Shown piece after piece: positions 1 through 10,400 of a DNA stretch of 64,000 nucleotides (the first letter of the stretch is position 1; each line of letters begins with the position of its first letter). Source of the stretch: UBA1941 sp046329575 (lineage in GTDB: Bacteria > Bacteroidota > Bacteroidia > Chitinophagales > LD1); assembly GCA_046329575.1 (NCBI GenBank), contig JAXLUJ010000008.1, positions 62,001-126,000 on the forward strand. The letters are read 5' to 3'. The position numbers and the translations under genes were made by a program. Under the pieces are notes generated by a model. The model was not told where the DNA came from. It saw nothing but the letters and a program-made list of their open reading frames with translations, and ran no database searches.

Positions 1-26
1 CGCACGAGGAAATTCTAAACGTCCTA

Positions 27-215
27 ATGGTGATGCACAATTGTATAAGAAAAGCTAAGTTGCTGTTTATTGGGCTGTCGTTTATTATAGCAACCTCATG
101 TAACAGATCTTATGTGGTTAATTATCGTGCTGCCACCCCAATTGGTCGAAGTTTACTCGGAGTCTGGTCGAAGTTGCTACCGCTAACTTTCCTAATTTGC
201 GCACTGCTGACTTAA
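27..215 (+). CDS. small possible lipoprotein, unknown
   Basis: A 62-codon reading frame starting at ATG. Residues 8-25 form a positively charged start, a hydrophobic stretch and an ATSC sequence that could be a lipobox, so a short lipoprotein is possible. The rest has a second hydrophobic stretch and no recognisable domain. The DNA of its second half contains repeated GGTCGAAGTT words, so the 3' part may be repeat DNA that happens to be open. It could be the truncated start of a longer gene or not a gene at all. Confidence 0.3.
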   Translation: MVMHNCIRKAKLLFIGLSFIIATSCNRSYVVNYRAATPIGRSLLGVWSKLLPLTFLICALLT

Positions 216-255
216 CTTCGAATAGATACCGGAAACTTCGACGAAAGGAAAAAAA

Positions 256-795
256 ATGCGGAAATATTTTAGAACATATTTTTCTGATGTACATAAACTT
301 TCAAGTGATTTCCGTGCAGAAAAGGCTATGCCATTGCTTGAAATCATTTCAGAATTAGACAGCAGAAAGATTGATTTCAACACCTCTTTTATTGACCTGG
401 AAGATTACAACACCGCGTCAGACTGCTGCAGGCTTTCTTTGATATCCGCAACGGGCGATCTTTCATTCAGGATGATTAAGGCATGTTTCACGGGATATAT
501 AACTGTAGACTTCGGCTTCGGTGAAGATATTTGGATTGAAGAGACAAATCCTGATGATATACCGGAACTCGTACGAGAATTTCTTTCATTAAAATTTGAA
601 GCGGAATCATGGGGCATAAATGGAAAAGTGTACCGCGTAAAATATCAGGGGTATAAGGATCTTGAAAATAAATCCTCCAGAGATTTTTTTGTTTACTTTC
701 TGAAAAAGAAAAGCTTTTGGGATCCGCCATTGGTTCTATTAGATACCCAAAAGTATGAGAGCTATTTAGATTCAAATAGTCCTTCCAGCGCATAA
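256..795 (+). CDS. hypothetical protein, 179 aa
   Basis: I do not recognise this protein. It begins with ATG after an A-rich GAAAGGAAAAAAA stretch that could serve as ribosome binding site. It has no signal peptide and no membrane segment, so it is probably cytoplasmic. The composition is acidic in the middle, with a DFGFGEDIWIEE segment near residues 90-101, and mixed alpha/beta in appearance. Size and isolated position next to intergenic repeats resemble orphan immunity or accessory genes, but there is no motif to support that. It lies 120 bp from the convergent WxxGYW-repeat gene. Confidence 0.6.
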   Translation: MRKYFRTYFSDVHKLSSDFRAEKAMPLLEIISELDSRKIDFNTSFIDLEDYNTASDCCRLSLISATGDLSFRMIKACFTGYITVDFGFGEDIWIEETNPDDIPELVREFLSLKFEAESWGINGKVYRVKYQGYKDLENKSSRDFFVYFLKKKSFWDPPLVLLDTQKYESYLDSNSPSSA

Positions 796-914
796 AAGTT
801 TCAATCAATTGGTTAGCGAAAGGCTAAGTGGAGCATTTGGCAGCAAAATTCGCTTGTAGCTTGCTGCGTTTCGTGTCTTACAAAAGTGGTGTACATCACC
901 TATCTATTCCCCTC

Positions 915-1751
915 TCATCTTCCACCGCGGTTAGCGCCGCCGCGCGAACGGTTACTGCCGCCGCCATTGCCGCGCATGCCGCCATTGCCTGCCGGGCGTG
1001 CCTCATTGGTGCCCGGGCGCGATGCAGGAGGTTCAGCACGGGGCATAGGCCGCGGTTGACTTTGTGGCGCATTACGCATTTGATTATGTGGTTCATTCAT
1101 CGGTCGCTCTTCCCGGCCGGCATTGGGCCGCGCTTCGCGTATTGGTCTGCGATTTTCAGGTGTGGTGCGTACCGGAGCATTATGCTCGCGAACCGGTTTG
1201 CCATTGCCTCGTGGTGGTGAAGCATGTACGCCGGCCGGACCATTAAAACTATGGCGCTCGGCAGAGCGGCGAATTACAGTGCGGTCTTCATACACCCGAT
1301 GTACATTGTGGTTAACATGCCACACAGCCGAATTGTAAACAAAATGACCATCATGCCAGCGGCCACCATAAAAGCCGGTTCCGTAATATCCATATCCATA
1401 ATTGATGCCGCCGTAGTAGCCAATATGGCGGCTCCAATATCCGCGATGCCAGCCGTAACGGCCATCGTAAAAAGCCCAGTATCCGGGCGTCCAGAATAGA
1501 CCCATGGATGGTGGCAATACCCAAACTCCAGGAACCCACACATAAGTAAACCCGTTCCACGACCAATATCCGGGTTGCCAGAAATAATCTTCACCAGGCG
1601 CTTCGGGTTGTTCATATTCCTGCAGCGGGGGCGGCGCCTCTTGCGCATAAATGGAAACCTGAATAGTTGGCGTATTGTCGTACACATCGTCTTGCGCAAA
1701 GCCTGCAAAAGTGATGAGCATTACAAATGTGATGATGAGAAAAGTTTTCAT
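915..1751 (-). CDS. WxxGYW-repeat secreted protein
   Basis: A 278-aa secreted protein. The chosen start (ATG at 1751) gives a clean Sec signal peptide with cleavage near GFAQ/DD; a longer frame runs upstream to 1832 but its extra residues are basic, unlike a signal peptide, and overlap a dispersed repeat. After the signal come aromatic motifs of the WxPGYW / WVPGVW / WHRGYW type (about residues 50-115), then a Gly/Tyr-rich stretch, a charged segment, and a low-complexity C-terminus rich in Arg, Pro, Asn and Gly. This is the YXWGXW/WXXGXW repeat family, which is of unknown function and is usually placed in the cell envelope. The 3' half is clearly more GC-rich than neighbouring genes because of the Arg/Pro/Gly codons. 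Confidence 0.85.
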   Translation of the reverse strand: MKTFLIITFVMLITFAGFAQDDVYDNTPTIQVSIYAQEAPPPLQEYEQPEAPGEDYFWQPGYWSWNGFTYVWVPGVWVLPPSMGLFWTPGYWAFYDGRYGWHRGYWSRHIGYYGGINYGYGYYGTGFYGGRWHDGHFVYNSAVWHVNHNVHRVYEDRTVIRRSAERHSFNGPAGVHASPPRGNGKPVREHNAPVRTTPENRRPIREARPNAGREERPMNEPHNQMRNAPQSQPRPMPRAEPPASRPGTNEARPAGNGGMRGNGGGSNRSRGGANRGGR

Positions 1752-1804
1752 GAAAAGTTCTTGTAGTAAAGCATTCGCTACAAATGTGTGCCACTGTTTT
1801 TTTG

Positions 1805-1967
1805 GGCAGCGGCACCGGGTTTTACGCTTCAAGTCTTCAGGCCGCGGATAGGCTTAAAACCCTTGCTGTGTAATCGTTTAGGGGGGAATTTCAAATTACG
1901 AATTACGAAACAGGCGGTTACTCTTCAAGAACAAGCTTAGTATAACTCGTAATTCGAAAATTTTCAT
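1805..1967. repeat. dispersed repeat family A, copy 1
   Basis: About 160 bp closely matching 28863-29031 in the same orientation: it starts with GGCAGCGGCACCGGG, continues through a GCTGTGTAATCGTTT block, an AATTACGAATTACGA arm and a GGTTACTCTT block, and ends near TTTTCAT. The AATTACGAATTACGA arm (1894-1908) faces an imperfect inverted partner at about 1947-1956, so the RNA or single strand could fold. No reading frame is shared between copies. It sits just upstream of the WxxGYW gene. Confidence 0.8.
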
Positions 1968-2495
1968 GGCGTTGTTGCAGGAATAATTCAGATGTGCCAA
2001 GGAATGGCATTGCCTCAAAGGATGATGAACTATTTAAGAGGACCTGTGTATGTTGTTCAAAATGAATAAGGCTTTACATTTTGGCAAACCGCGGTAGGGA
2101 TGGTAGCGGAAAGCCCGGAAGCCGCGCCACTGCTGCATTTCAAGGATCACAAACATTAGTCCGCGGCTGAGGACTTGCAGCGAACAGCCCGGCATCCGCA
2201 AAAATAAAAATCGTGTTTAGACGATATTTTCATGCAACAACGTCTTTGTGATTTACAATTTTCCGTTTCAAACTTTCGGTGATGGAAATGCTTAATGTCT
2301 TTCGACTAACAATTAGCAGCTGCAAAACTCAATAGCTTAGTCTTGTAGTTTGCAACTTTGATGGGTATCGGTGCATCTGTTAACCATGGTGAATTTGTTG
2401 AGATTTACAATTTCCCATTTAAAACTTCGTTGTTTGGCTTAACTTTCTTGACAAATCTCAGACAAATGGTTGTGTATTAGCACTTAGAGTTACGC
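1968..2495. other. intergenic stretch without a gene
   Basis: No convincing reading frame on either strand. It holds the short family C element (2091-2125) and a stretch at about 2345-2430 whose wording (GCAACTTTGATG, GTATC, CATTTAAAAC) resembles the intergenic text at 27435-27520, suggesting another degenerate dispersed repeat. Its right end leads into the promoter region of the response regulator. Confidence 0.5.
2091..2125 (+). repeat. short dispersed repeat family C, copy 1
   Basis: This 35-bp element reads GCGGTAGGGAT, then GGTAGCGGAAAGCCCG, then a GCCGC end. It matches the reverse complement of 29048-29083 with a few substitutions. Both copies lie a short distance downstream of a family A repeat, but in opposite orientation relative to it. 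Confidence 0.6.
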
Positions 2496-2503
2496 TATAT
2501 TCG
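2496..2503 (+). promoter_or_regulatory. possible -7 box (TATATTCG)
   Basis: TATATTCG matches the Bacteroidota sigma-A -7 pattern TAnnTTTG at seven of eight positions and lies 30 bp before the response-regulator start codon. An upstream TTG at 2470-2472 is slightly too far (23 bp) for an ideal -33 element, so this is a weak call. Confidence 0.35.
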
Positions 2504-2532
2504 TTGTATCATTAAAAGACCCCCGCAACTGC

Positions 2533-3264
2533 ATGAAGATATCCTGCCTGATTGTTGATGATGACGCCGGCAGCCGGCAAACACTCCGAATTTTTATAGA
2601 GAAGTATTGTGATGAGCTGGAAATTATAGCTGAAGCGGAAGATGTTTCTGTAGCACTCCCGCTGATACGCGAGAAACATCCCGACCTCGTATTTCTCGAC
2701 ATATCGATGCCTGGTGTGAATGGTTTTGAACTGTTGGGGCTGGCCAAACCGGTAACTTTTGAGGTGGTGTTTGTGACGGCTTATGACACATACACGCTAA
2801 AGGCAATCAAAAACAATGCTGCTGATTATTTGATGAAGCCGGTAAGCATTTCAGAATTAAGAGATGCCGTGGAGCGTGTTACCCGGCGGATTGAAGCCCG
2901 GCGGGCAACGGGCAACAAAGATGTGGTATCGGTAGGCGAAAGATTATCAGTACCCATCCGCGACGGCTACATGACCATAAACATTGGCGAATTAATCAGA
3001 TGCGAGGCCGATGAAGGCTACACCTGGCTTTTTATTCAAAATCGCGAGAAAATGCTGGTTAGCCGAACGCTGAAAGATTTTGAAGACCGGCTTTCGCATA
3101 TTGGTTTTATTCGGGTACACCGGCAACACCTCATCAACGTAAAGCATGTAAGCCGATATATCAATGGCCGCGGTGGGCAGGTTACCATGAATGATGGCGC
3201 TACCATAGACGTATCACAACGGAAGCGGGGCGATTTGCTGCAGGGCATCGGCATTATGGAGTAA
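2533..3264 (+). CDS. LytTR-family response regulator
   Basis: A 243-aa two-component response regulator and DNA-binding transcription factor. Residues 1-120 are a receiver domain: acidic pocket D9-D10-D11, phosphoacceptor D56 in FLDISMPG, T82, Y99 and the conserved K102-P103. Residues ~138-240 are a LytTR DNA-binding domain with the characteristic F..RVHRQHLINVKHV segment followed by a basic C-terminus. LytTR regulators normally pair with a 7TM or histidine-kinase partner, often encoded next door; none is present here, so it is an orphan in this window. It starts at ATG with a possible -7 box 30 bp upstream. It precedes the Rhs operon by 269 bp on the same strand, so it could regulate that operon, but nothing in the sequence proves this. 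Confidence 0.93.
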   Translation: MKISCLIVDDDAGSRQTLRIFIEKYCDELEIIAEAEDVSVALPLIREKHPDLVFLDISMPGVNGFELLGLAKPVTFEVVFVTAYDTYTLKAIKNNAADYLMKPVSISELRDAVERVTRRIEARRATGNKDVVSVGERLSVPIRDGYMTINIGELIRCEADEGYTWLFIQNREKMLVSRTLKDFEDRLSHIGFIRVHRQHLINVKHVSRYINGRGGQVTMNDGATIDVSQRKRGDLLQGIGIME

Positions 3265-3533
3265 CACTCGTTTAATCCTCGTTTTTACTCGTTCATCAAC
3301 TCAAAGGTATTGCTCACCGAATGGTGCTTGCAGCAAACCTTTTGTTGATTGATTTTCATTGGCGTGATCTAAAAAAAACCGCCTGTGAATACGCTTACCC
3401 CGGCAATTTTATATGGTTCCCCGTTACGAAGGTTACGGCTAGTTTGGTTGGAGATAGATTACCGTGGAGTTGAGGCAGTGAAAGCGGCAATGCCTTTTGT
3501 TTTTGACCTTATCAACCACTTGGGTGAAATGCC

Positions 3534-5690
3534 ATGAAAAGCCCTGAACCTAAATATTTATTAGCGCTGCTGGCAATCTTCATCGTTAGCAGAGGTTCGG
3601 CTCAAAAGCAGGCGATTCAGAAAATTTCGGACGATGCATCCTCACTTATCCGTCCGATCACTTCCAAAGTAAAAGGGTTTTCGTTCAAAAAGGCAATAGG
3701 CCGGCCAAGGGTGAGTGTTACCTTAAGTAATGTTTACAATTCCACCCAATTTGATGCGATGGGTCCGGCGGTGAATCGCCCGGTGGCCACTAACAGCACC
3801 GACTTTTCGCGTATTGCTGTGAACGCTCAAATAGTGGCCTTCAAAATTCCATTGAATATAGGTGTTGGTTTATTGCGAACAGGAAATCGGGTAACTATCA
3901 ATCCTTTTGATATCAATATTGGTGTAGATCCAAGCGCTATGCTGAACAGTTATAAAGGTGAGGCGCTGGGGTTGCTCCAGAAAGAGAAGGATGAGCTGAT
4001 CCAAAGCGCTTTTCCGGAAGTGGCAGGAATCAAAGATAGTTTAGCGCGATTTGATAAACTAAAGGAATCGGTTGCTACCAAAGGCTTTCAGGATAGTTTA
4101 CAATTCTATAAATACCTGAATTACCAATCGGCTATTGACTCGGCCAAGGCGCGGATAATGCCGTTGGCCGATACGTTGAAAGATCAAGTGAGTTCTTCAA
4201 TGGATACATTGAAAGAGCGCGCAGGAATTCGCCAAAAAATGGATTCGCTGAATGAATTGGCACAAACCTATGAGCGGTTAAATACCTACCGGAATCGGGC
4301 AGATCAATTGATTCAGGAGAATAAAGGAAAGTTCCAATCCATTAATCAAGCCATGGAACTGGTAAAGAAGGCCGGGAGCACCACAGAAGTGAGTAATCTT
4401 CTTTCCGGTAGCGGATTAAAGGGTAAGCTCAAAACTCCTGTGCTCTCGGGTTTGAAGATTGGCACTTTTGTAATTAAACCGTTCAACGACTTCAATCAAC
4501 CAATCATCGCTACGGGGCTATCGGTTTTGCGCGATTTCGCATCTATGCAAGCCGGACTGGAAGTGGGTTTTACGAATTCCAGATTTTCTATTACTTCTTT
4601 CAAAAATCCTTTTGACAATGCCGGTTTAGCTATTCACCCGCACCTGAGTACGTTCATCAAAAATCACTCCCTTAAACTGGATTTCCTCTATCTCCGCTCC
4701 GGCATTTTTCACGCTTCATTGAACAATAAATCGCTGTATGTAGTGGGCGCTACGTTCAAAGAAAAAATCAATGATGCATTTACTGTTGAAGCGAATGCTT
4801 CCTATTCTACCGGAGCACTGAATACTGCGGTTGACAGCAGCCGAAAAACTACCAGTACTGTTGGTCAGCATTTTTCAGTGGGAGCAAAATTGCGCTGGAC
4901 CTCCAGGAAGAATGGTGCGTTTGTCAACTTTTCGACACAATACAAAGGGCAGCTTTACAGCAGCGCTTTAGATTTTTCGAACGATGTACCGTTTGCGATG
5001 CGGCTAGATGGTGGATTTGTAGTTGGAAAAGTGTTACGTCCTTCCTTCTACATCAATTATCAATTTTCACCTAACACCGTTCGTCATCCCGGCGAATTGC
5101 ATTCGATGCAAGGCAGTGTGGCTTTAGCCGCGCGGATTTCGAAGCATATTGATTTGATAGGCAATTATAGTCCGTCAGTATTTATCCGCACTGATTCCAT
5201 AATTGCCACGCGTTCGGTGTTTCATAACGCCGGAATAACGCTTCAGTATGTAGTAACAAAGGGTAAGATTTCTGAAATGCTGAGTGTAGGTTATACGGCG
5301 CTTACCGGAAGCACTTCAAGTTCAGGAACCGAAACGTTGCACACGCCATCCAGCCAAATCCACCTCTTCAATTTGATGAATCGTGTGGGAATTGGCCGGT
5401 ATAGTATTGATGCGAGTGGTTCGGTGCAGGTATCGCCGGTAATCAGCAATGGTCAAGTTTGGAATGCACGGCTTTCCGGATCGGGAACTTTTTTCAAAGT
5501 ACTTAAAGTTTCTGTAGGCGCTGTTTTCCAACACAACAATTCGTTTACAGGTGTTGGGGGTGAAAATGGTATTGGCTGCTCCTTATGGAAGGGAAGAATC
5601 TTTATTAATCAATTAACGCGAGTTGTAAAGTATAGCAACGCTTCGGTACCGGGCATTTTTTCGAACTCTCAAATCCGATTTTCATTTTAA
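3534..5690 (+). CDS. predicted outer-membrane beta-barrel protein with coiled-coil insert
   Basis: First gene of the Rhs locus, 718 aa. It has a hydrophobic signal sequence (residues ~8-24, ending GSAQ). Residues ~140-290 are rich in Lys, Glu, Asp, Gln and Leu and look like a periplasmic alpha-helical or coiled-coil segment. From ~300 onward the chain alternates polar and hydrophobic residues in short strands, and it ends in Phe (QIRFSF), as outer-membrane beta-barrels do. I do not recognise a named family. The following gene starts 9 bp after its stop, so it is probably the first gene of a polycistronic message. A role as surface anchor or export partner for the giant proteins is inferred from position alone. 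Confidence 0.75.
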   Translation: MKSPEPKYLLALLAIFIVSRGSAQKQAIQKISDDASSLIRPITSKVKGFSFKKAIGRPRVSVTLSNVYNSTQFDAMGPAVNRPVATNSTDFSRIAVNAQIVAFKIPLNIGVGLLRTGNRVTINPFDINIGVDPSAMLNSYKGEALGLLQKEKDELIQSAFPEVAGIKDSLARFDKLKESVATKGFQDSLQFYKYLNYQSAIDSAKARIMPLADTLKDQVSSSMDTLKERAGIRQKMDSLNELAQTYERLNTYRNRADQLIQENKGKFQSINQAMELVKKAGSTTEVSNLLSGSGLKGKLKTPVLSGLKIGTFVIKPFNDFNQPIIATGLSVLRDFASMQAGLEVGFTNSRFSITSFKNPFDNAGLAIHPHLSTFIKNHSLKLDFLYLRSGIFHASLNNKSLYVVGATFKEKINDAFTVEANASYSTGALNTAVDSSRKTTSTVGQHFSVGAKLRWTSRKNGAFVNFSTQYKGQLYSSALDFSNDVPFAMRLDGGFVVGKVLRPSFYINYQFSPNTVRHPGELHSMQGSVALAARISKHIDLIGNYSPSVFIRTDSIIATRSVFHNAGITLQYVVTKGKISEMLSVGYTALTGSTSSSGTETLHTPSSQIHLFNLMNRVGIGRYSIDASGSVQVSPVISNGQVWNARLSGSGTFFKVLKVSVGAVFQHNNSFTGVGGENGIGCSLWKGRIFINQLTRVVKYSNASVPGIFSNSQIRFSF

Positions 5691-5699
5691 AAAATCATT

Positions 5700-6833
5700 A
5701 TGAAACTACGCCTTCTTTTCATCGGCATGCTGATTGCCCTTCTGGGAACATCACAATCGGTGCAGCTCCATTTGCCGCCTTCGCTGCAAACACAATTTTC
5801 GCTGGGAGCAGTGGATATGATTACGCTAACCAACCCGGGGCCGGCGGCACACACCATTGATCTTGACTTTCAGTTGAAAGATGGTAGCGGCGCATTACTA
5901 ATCAGCGGCGAAGGGCATCGTTTTGCAGTAAAGCCCGGAACACATTTTCTGTCGGAATACAGCGCTAACATCTTATTTGTTTATGGGCAGGGCGAAATAG
6001 CGGGAATGCTACAACAAGGTTTGGAGTTGCCTGCCGGTAATTATAGTTTCTCGATAAAAGGAACTGACTATTCAGCGGCAGAACCTTTTGTTTTTTTCAG
6101 GCAGGAGTTTCGGATTGTGGCAATAGATAACCGCATCACGGTTTTTCCGCCGAAGGTAAATTGTCCTATAGTTCAATTATCGTGGACTGATTTCTCTAAG
6201 TCGATAAACGGAAATTATGTGCTGCAGATTGCTGAGATGAATGAGGACGAGCAGCCCGCGGAGGCATTGCTGCGCCGTAATTTCGTAGCCGATATTCGGG
6301 GTGTTTCAACGAATCCGTATTTGTTGAACACCGACAACTACGCTTTTGTAAACAAGCAAACGTATGCCTGGCAAGTTTCGATAGTAGCGGCTGATGGTTC
6401 GGTATTGGCGGCTTCAGTACCTGATCAGTTCACCTATAAATGCGGACGTGACTCGAATACTACGCCACCGCAAAAGCGCAATGATTGGATTTGTTACCGG
6501 GTGATGCACGAGTATGAAGAGTTACCGGTTTTTGACGTTGCAGAATTTATTCCGGTTTCATTTCTAAACCGAAGTTCAGACACGCTCTTTCATTACCACA
6601 TCAGAGCGTACGAGAAAATGGAGAAAAAGGAAGTGGCTGCATCGGGAACTGCTTCCATGCGTGCGGGGGTGAACAATGTGAAAATTCCGATTCCGAAAAA
6701 CACACCTATGGTTTACGATAAGCCTTATCAGCTCAGTGTTTCAACAGGCGATGGCACTATCTACTACCTCACATTTTTTTACAAAAAATCAATTCCTGCG
6801 GTTTCCATGCCACCGATAGGATCGCTTAAGTAA
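5700..6833 (+). CDS. secreted hypothetical protein of the Rhs locus
   Basis: A 377-aa protein with a signal peptide (hydrophobic residues 4-18, cleavage near TSQS/VQ). The body looks all-beta. It opens with a domain resembling COG1470/late-embryogenesis-type beta-sandwiches (SLGAVDMITLTNPGP, LDFQLKDGSG), then a fibronectin-like region around residues 150-260 with VQLSWTDFS and YAWQVSIVAADGS. The sequence ends without a sorting domain or membrane segment, so it probably stays in the periplasm or on the surface with the other products. It starts 9 bp after the outer-membrane gene and its stop is 1 bp from the next start. Family identity is not known to me. Confidence 0.75.
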   Translation: MKLRLLFIGMLIALLGTSQSVQLHLPPSLQTQFSLGAVDMITLTNPGPAAHTIDLDFQLKDGSGALLISGEGHRFAVKPGTHFLSEYSANILFVYGQGEIAGMLQQGLELPAGNYSFSIKGTDYSAAEPFVFFRQEFRIVAIDNRITVFPPKVNCPIVQLSWTDFSKSINGNYVLQIAEMNEDEQPAEALLRRNFVADIRGVSTNPYLLNTDNYAFVNKQTYAWQVSIVAADGSVLAASVPDQFTYKCGRDSNTTPPQKRNDWICYRVMHEYEELPVFDVAEFIPVSFLNRSSDTLFHYHIRAYEKMEKKEVAASGTASMRAGVNNVKIPIPKNTPMVYDKPYQLSVSTGDGTIYYLTFFYKKSIPAVSMPPIGSLK

Positions 6834-6834
6834 T

Positions 6835-7446
6835 ATGAAAATGAAACTAATTATTGGAGTGTTGATAGCTGGAATGCTTACCTCTTGCGGCTGGAAATCG
6901 CCGGAGGGAATGAGCGCATATGTAGCCGATCCGGAAAACGGATTGCTGAAAAAGACCGACGAAAGCCATTGGCAATATCAATTGCAAATGGTTCCCGGTG
7001 CTTTGCAGTGTTACATGGATGCCGACAAACCGGTACGGGCCGATCAGTTCGATTCGATAAGTAAAGAATACGAAGGAGCCTTGTATTACCGCTTTTTGAT
7101 TAGTGACAAAGGCGGGCGTGAAGTACTCGATTTTCTTAAGAATGAAAATGGACTAGTACCAGACAGCGTACTGTATGAATTGAACTATAACGGCCATAAA
7201 AACTTACGAGTGGTAATGGGAGCAGACACATTGCCCGGGGCCATTGCGCTTCGCGATCAGCTCAACCATTTTTCAGCGCCTATCAGTTATTTGATGAGTG
7301 TGCCGTTGCAAACAAAAGATCAGCTTCAAAAAGCTGCTTGCGATTCCATTGAAGTACAGTGGAACGACCATCTGCTGAGCAGACACTGGATTTGTTTTCG
7401 ATTTGCGAAAAAAGACATCACAAAAATTCCATCCATAAAAATTTAG
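6835..7446 (+). CDS. lipoprotein of the Rhs locus
   Basis: A 203-aa protein whose N-terminus is a lipoprotein signal: basic start, hydrophobic residues 5-14, and lipobox MLTSC, which would make the Cys the lipidated first residue of the mature protein. The mature part has no recognisable domain; it is mixed alpha/beta with no transmembrane stretch. It starts 1 bp after the preceding stop and ends 10 bp before the 2204-aa giant, so translation is likely coupled. It may be an assembly or anchoring lipoprotein for the locus, which is inference from position. Confidence 0.75.
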   Translation: MKMKLIIGVLIAGMLTSCGWKSPEGMSAYVADPENGLLKKTDESHWQYQLQMVPGALQCYMDADKPVRADQFDSISKEYEGALYYRFLISDKGGREVLDFLKNENGLVPDSVLYELNYNGHKNLRVVMGADTLPGAIALRDQLNHFSAPISYLMSVPLQTKDQLQKAACDSIEVQWNDHLLSRHWICFRFAKKDITKIPSIKI

Positions 7447-7456
7447 AACCGCTACT

Positions 7457-10400
7457 ATGAAAACACAGACCTTCCGCCGCCATAAGCGCAAATTTGCGCT
7501 GTTCTTTTTAGGCTTAGAAGTGGTACAAATTTTCATGCCGCTTCAAACTTTGGCGTTGACCTCGGGCCCGAAGCAGCCGGAATTTGCAGGATTTGAACCG
7601 GTAGGTACCACCGAGATGGTTGATCCCGGTTCCGGAGATTTCAATTATAACATTCCGTTGATTGACGTAGACGGCTATCCACTCAACTTATCGTACAAGG
7701 GTGGCAGCAGTATGGAGCAAGAGGCCACCTGGGTAGGGTTGGGATGGTCGCTGGCACCGGGCGCTATTAATCGCACCAAACGCGGCGTGCCAGACGATTT
7801 TAAAGGCGATGTTACTGAAGTGCATCGTTATACCAAGCCGAATATAACCGTTGGTGTTGGAGGTGGAGGCGATATTGAGCTGTGTGGTTTTTTGGGTTTG
7901 AGCGCCGGTGGCGGCTTATTCTTCAACAATTATAAAGGCCCGGGCTATGAAACAAATGCCGGCATTAATGTAAGCAAGGGCAATAGCCTGAGTGCCGGAT
8001 TAACGGCATCATTCAATAGCCAGAGCGGTTTGGATCTTGGAATTTCTCTTGGACTAAAAGAAGATGGAGCGAAACTGGGTTTGGGATTGGGTATGAATTC
8101 GCGCCGCGGATTAAAGGCATTATCGTTTGATGTGTCGAAGACCATTACTTCGGCAGGTGGCGCTACCCCGATGAGCGGTTCATTGGGAACGGCTTCAGCC
8201 GGAGGCAGCTATTCATTTCAAGGACCAACCTACACTCCGGGCACGAAGTTGAAAACCACGGATGTGTCGGTAAACCTGCATGTGAAGTTGGGTGCTGACA
8301 TTATGGTGTTCAACGGATCGGGATCCATTAAGGGTTATTTCACGATGCAGAAGGTGGATAACAAAGTAGATATGGAACACCACTACGGAACCTTGTATTC
8401 GCAATATGCCACAAATGCCGAGGATGTTCTGGACTTCAACCGTGAAAAGGATATTCCAGTAAAAAAGCAAACTAAAATGTTGCCACTCACCTTCGGCACC
8501 TTCGATTTATTTGCTGCAGAAGGAAATGGTGTAGGCGGGCAATACCGCGTGTTCCGAAATGATAATGGTCCGTTCTTCGATCCCTATCGTAAAAGCCAAA
8601 GTATAGGAATAGACGGCGGTTTTGAGCTCTCAGTGGGAATCCCTATTGGCGGACCTGCATTTGGCTCCTATGTTCGAATAGGCGGTGAAGGCAATGGCGA
8701 TAGAAGTGAAACGGAAACTAAGAAGTGGGTGACTGAAAACGGTTGCGAAAACCTTACGAAGTACAAAGATTATGCGAACGATAATCTTTATGAGCCTGCT
8801 TATATGAAAGATGCTTCCGAGCAAGTTCCACTTCGCAATGCGGCGTTTTATAATAACACCGTGAATACAGGACCTACCAGTCCGCAACTCAATGATGATA
8901 ATCAGTCTTCCTTTCCTGCAGGATTTCTTTCGCAATCACGCGATGATCGTTCGGTAAGAAATAGTGTGATGAGTTACATGACTGCAGAAGAGGCTGATAA
9001 AGTAGGCCTCGAAAAACAGCTTCATAATTATACGCCAGGGGTTATTTCTTATGGCGATTGTAATCCGCAGCAAATAGCTTCCATGCCAAGGGTGAGCGGT
9101 CCACGGAAAGCGCATCACTTTTCTGAAATGAGTATCACACAAAACGATGGACGCCGTTTTGTTTTTGGTTTACCTATTTACAATTTAAAAGAAAAGGATG
9201 TTTCCTTCCGTATCAATCGTTTTCAAAATGGAACGCCGGTTGATTTGATTGATTACGTACCGGGTCAGGACAACACTACCGATAACAACCGATTGGTGGA
9301 TCATTATTTCAACTCGCAGGAAACCCCCGCTTATGCAACCGCTTTTCTGCTTACCGGTGTATTGAGTCCTGATTATGTGGATTTGACCGGCGATGGCATT
9401 AGTGATGATGATTTAGGCTCGGCGCACAAGTTCAATTACAGCAAGGTAAGTGATTTTAAATGGCGCGCGCCGATTGAAGAAAACAAAGCCTCCTATCAGG
9501 AAGGATGGAATTCGAAGGCACTGGACCAAACCGCCAACTATTCGTATGGCGAGAAGGAACAGTGGTATATGCATTCGATTGAATCAAAAGATTTTGTTGC
9601 TGTATTTTATCTGGAAGATCGGGAAGATGGATTAGCGGTGAAAGGAGAAAATGGTGGCGTTGATAATTCGTGCACTCGTCCGAAATGCCTGAAGAAGATT
9701 TCACTTTTTGCAAAATCGGAACTGAAGGCTAATGGCGCTAATGCAGTACCAATTAAGGAAGTGCATTTCGAATACGATTATTCTTTATGTCCCGGAACTC
9801 CTAATGCTTACAATTTTGCCAACAATCCGAACAAAGGAAAACTTACACTCAAAAAAGTGTATTTCACTTATGGAAAGAGCAATAAAGGAAAGTTAAGCGC
9901 TTATAAATTTGATTACAAAAACGCATCTGTTCCCTATGATCGTAAAAATTGTGATCGCTGGGGCAATTATCAAAATATCGTTACCGGAAATTTTCCATTT
10001 CATTCCATATTCCCATATACCATTCAGAATGCCACCGAACGCAATAATGATGCAGGTACCTGGTGTTTGAATCAGATTACAATTCCTTCCGGTGGATTGA
10101 TTACCGTAGATTATGAAGCTGACGACTACGCCTATGTTCAGAATAAGCGAGCAGGTCAAATGTTTACTGTGGAAGGCTTTGGTTCCAGTGAAAATGGAAC
10201 GGGGTCCACTTCTATTGATGGTCAGTATGTGTATGTTAAGCTTCCTTCTGCTGTTGCTGACAAGAATGAATTAAGCCGAAGGTATTTTGCTGATCTTGAA
10301 GGTCAGTTATACTTCAACTGCTTTGTTCATATCGACCCTACCACCACTGCCAATACTTACGAAAGGGTTAAAGGCTATGCTACTATTGAAGATTTTGGTT

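Noticed and set aside
27..250. Possible relation of the GGTCGAAGTT and AACTTCGAATAG words to the palindrome array
   Set aside because: Similarity is limited to short TTCGAA words and is too weak to call a copy.
828..1220. Plus-strand frame of 130 residues opposite the WxxGYW-repeat gene
   Set aside because: It is the antisense of an Arg/Pro/Gly-rich coding region; the minus strand has a signal peptide and the WxxGYW family pattern.
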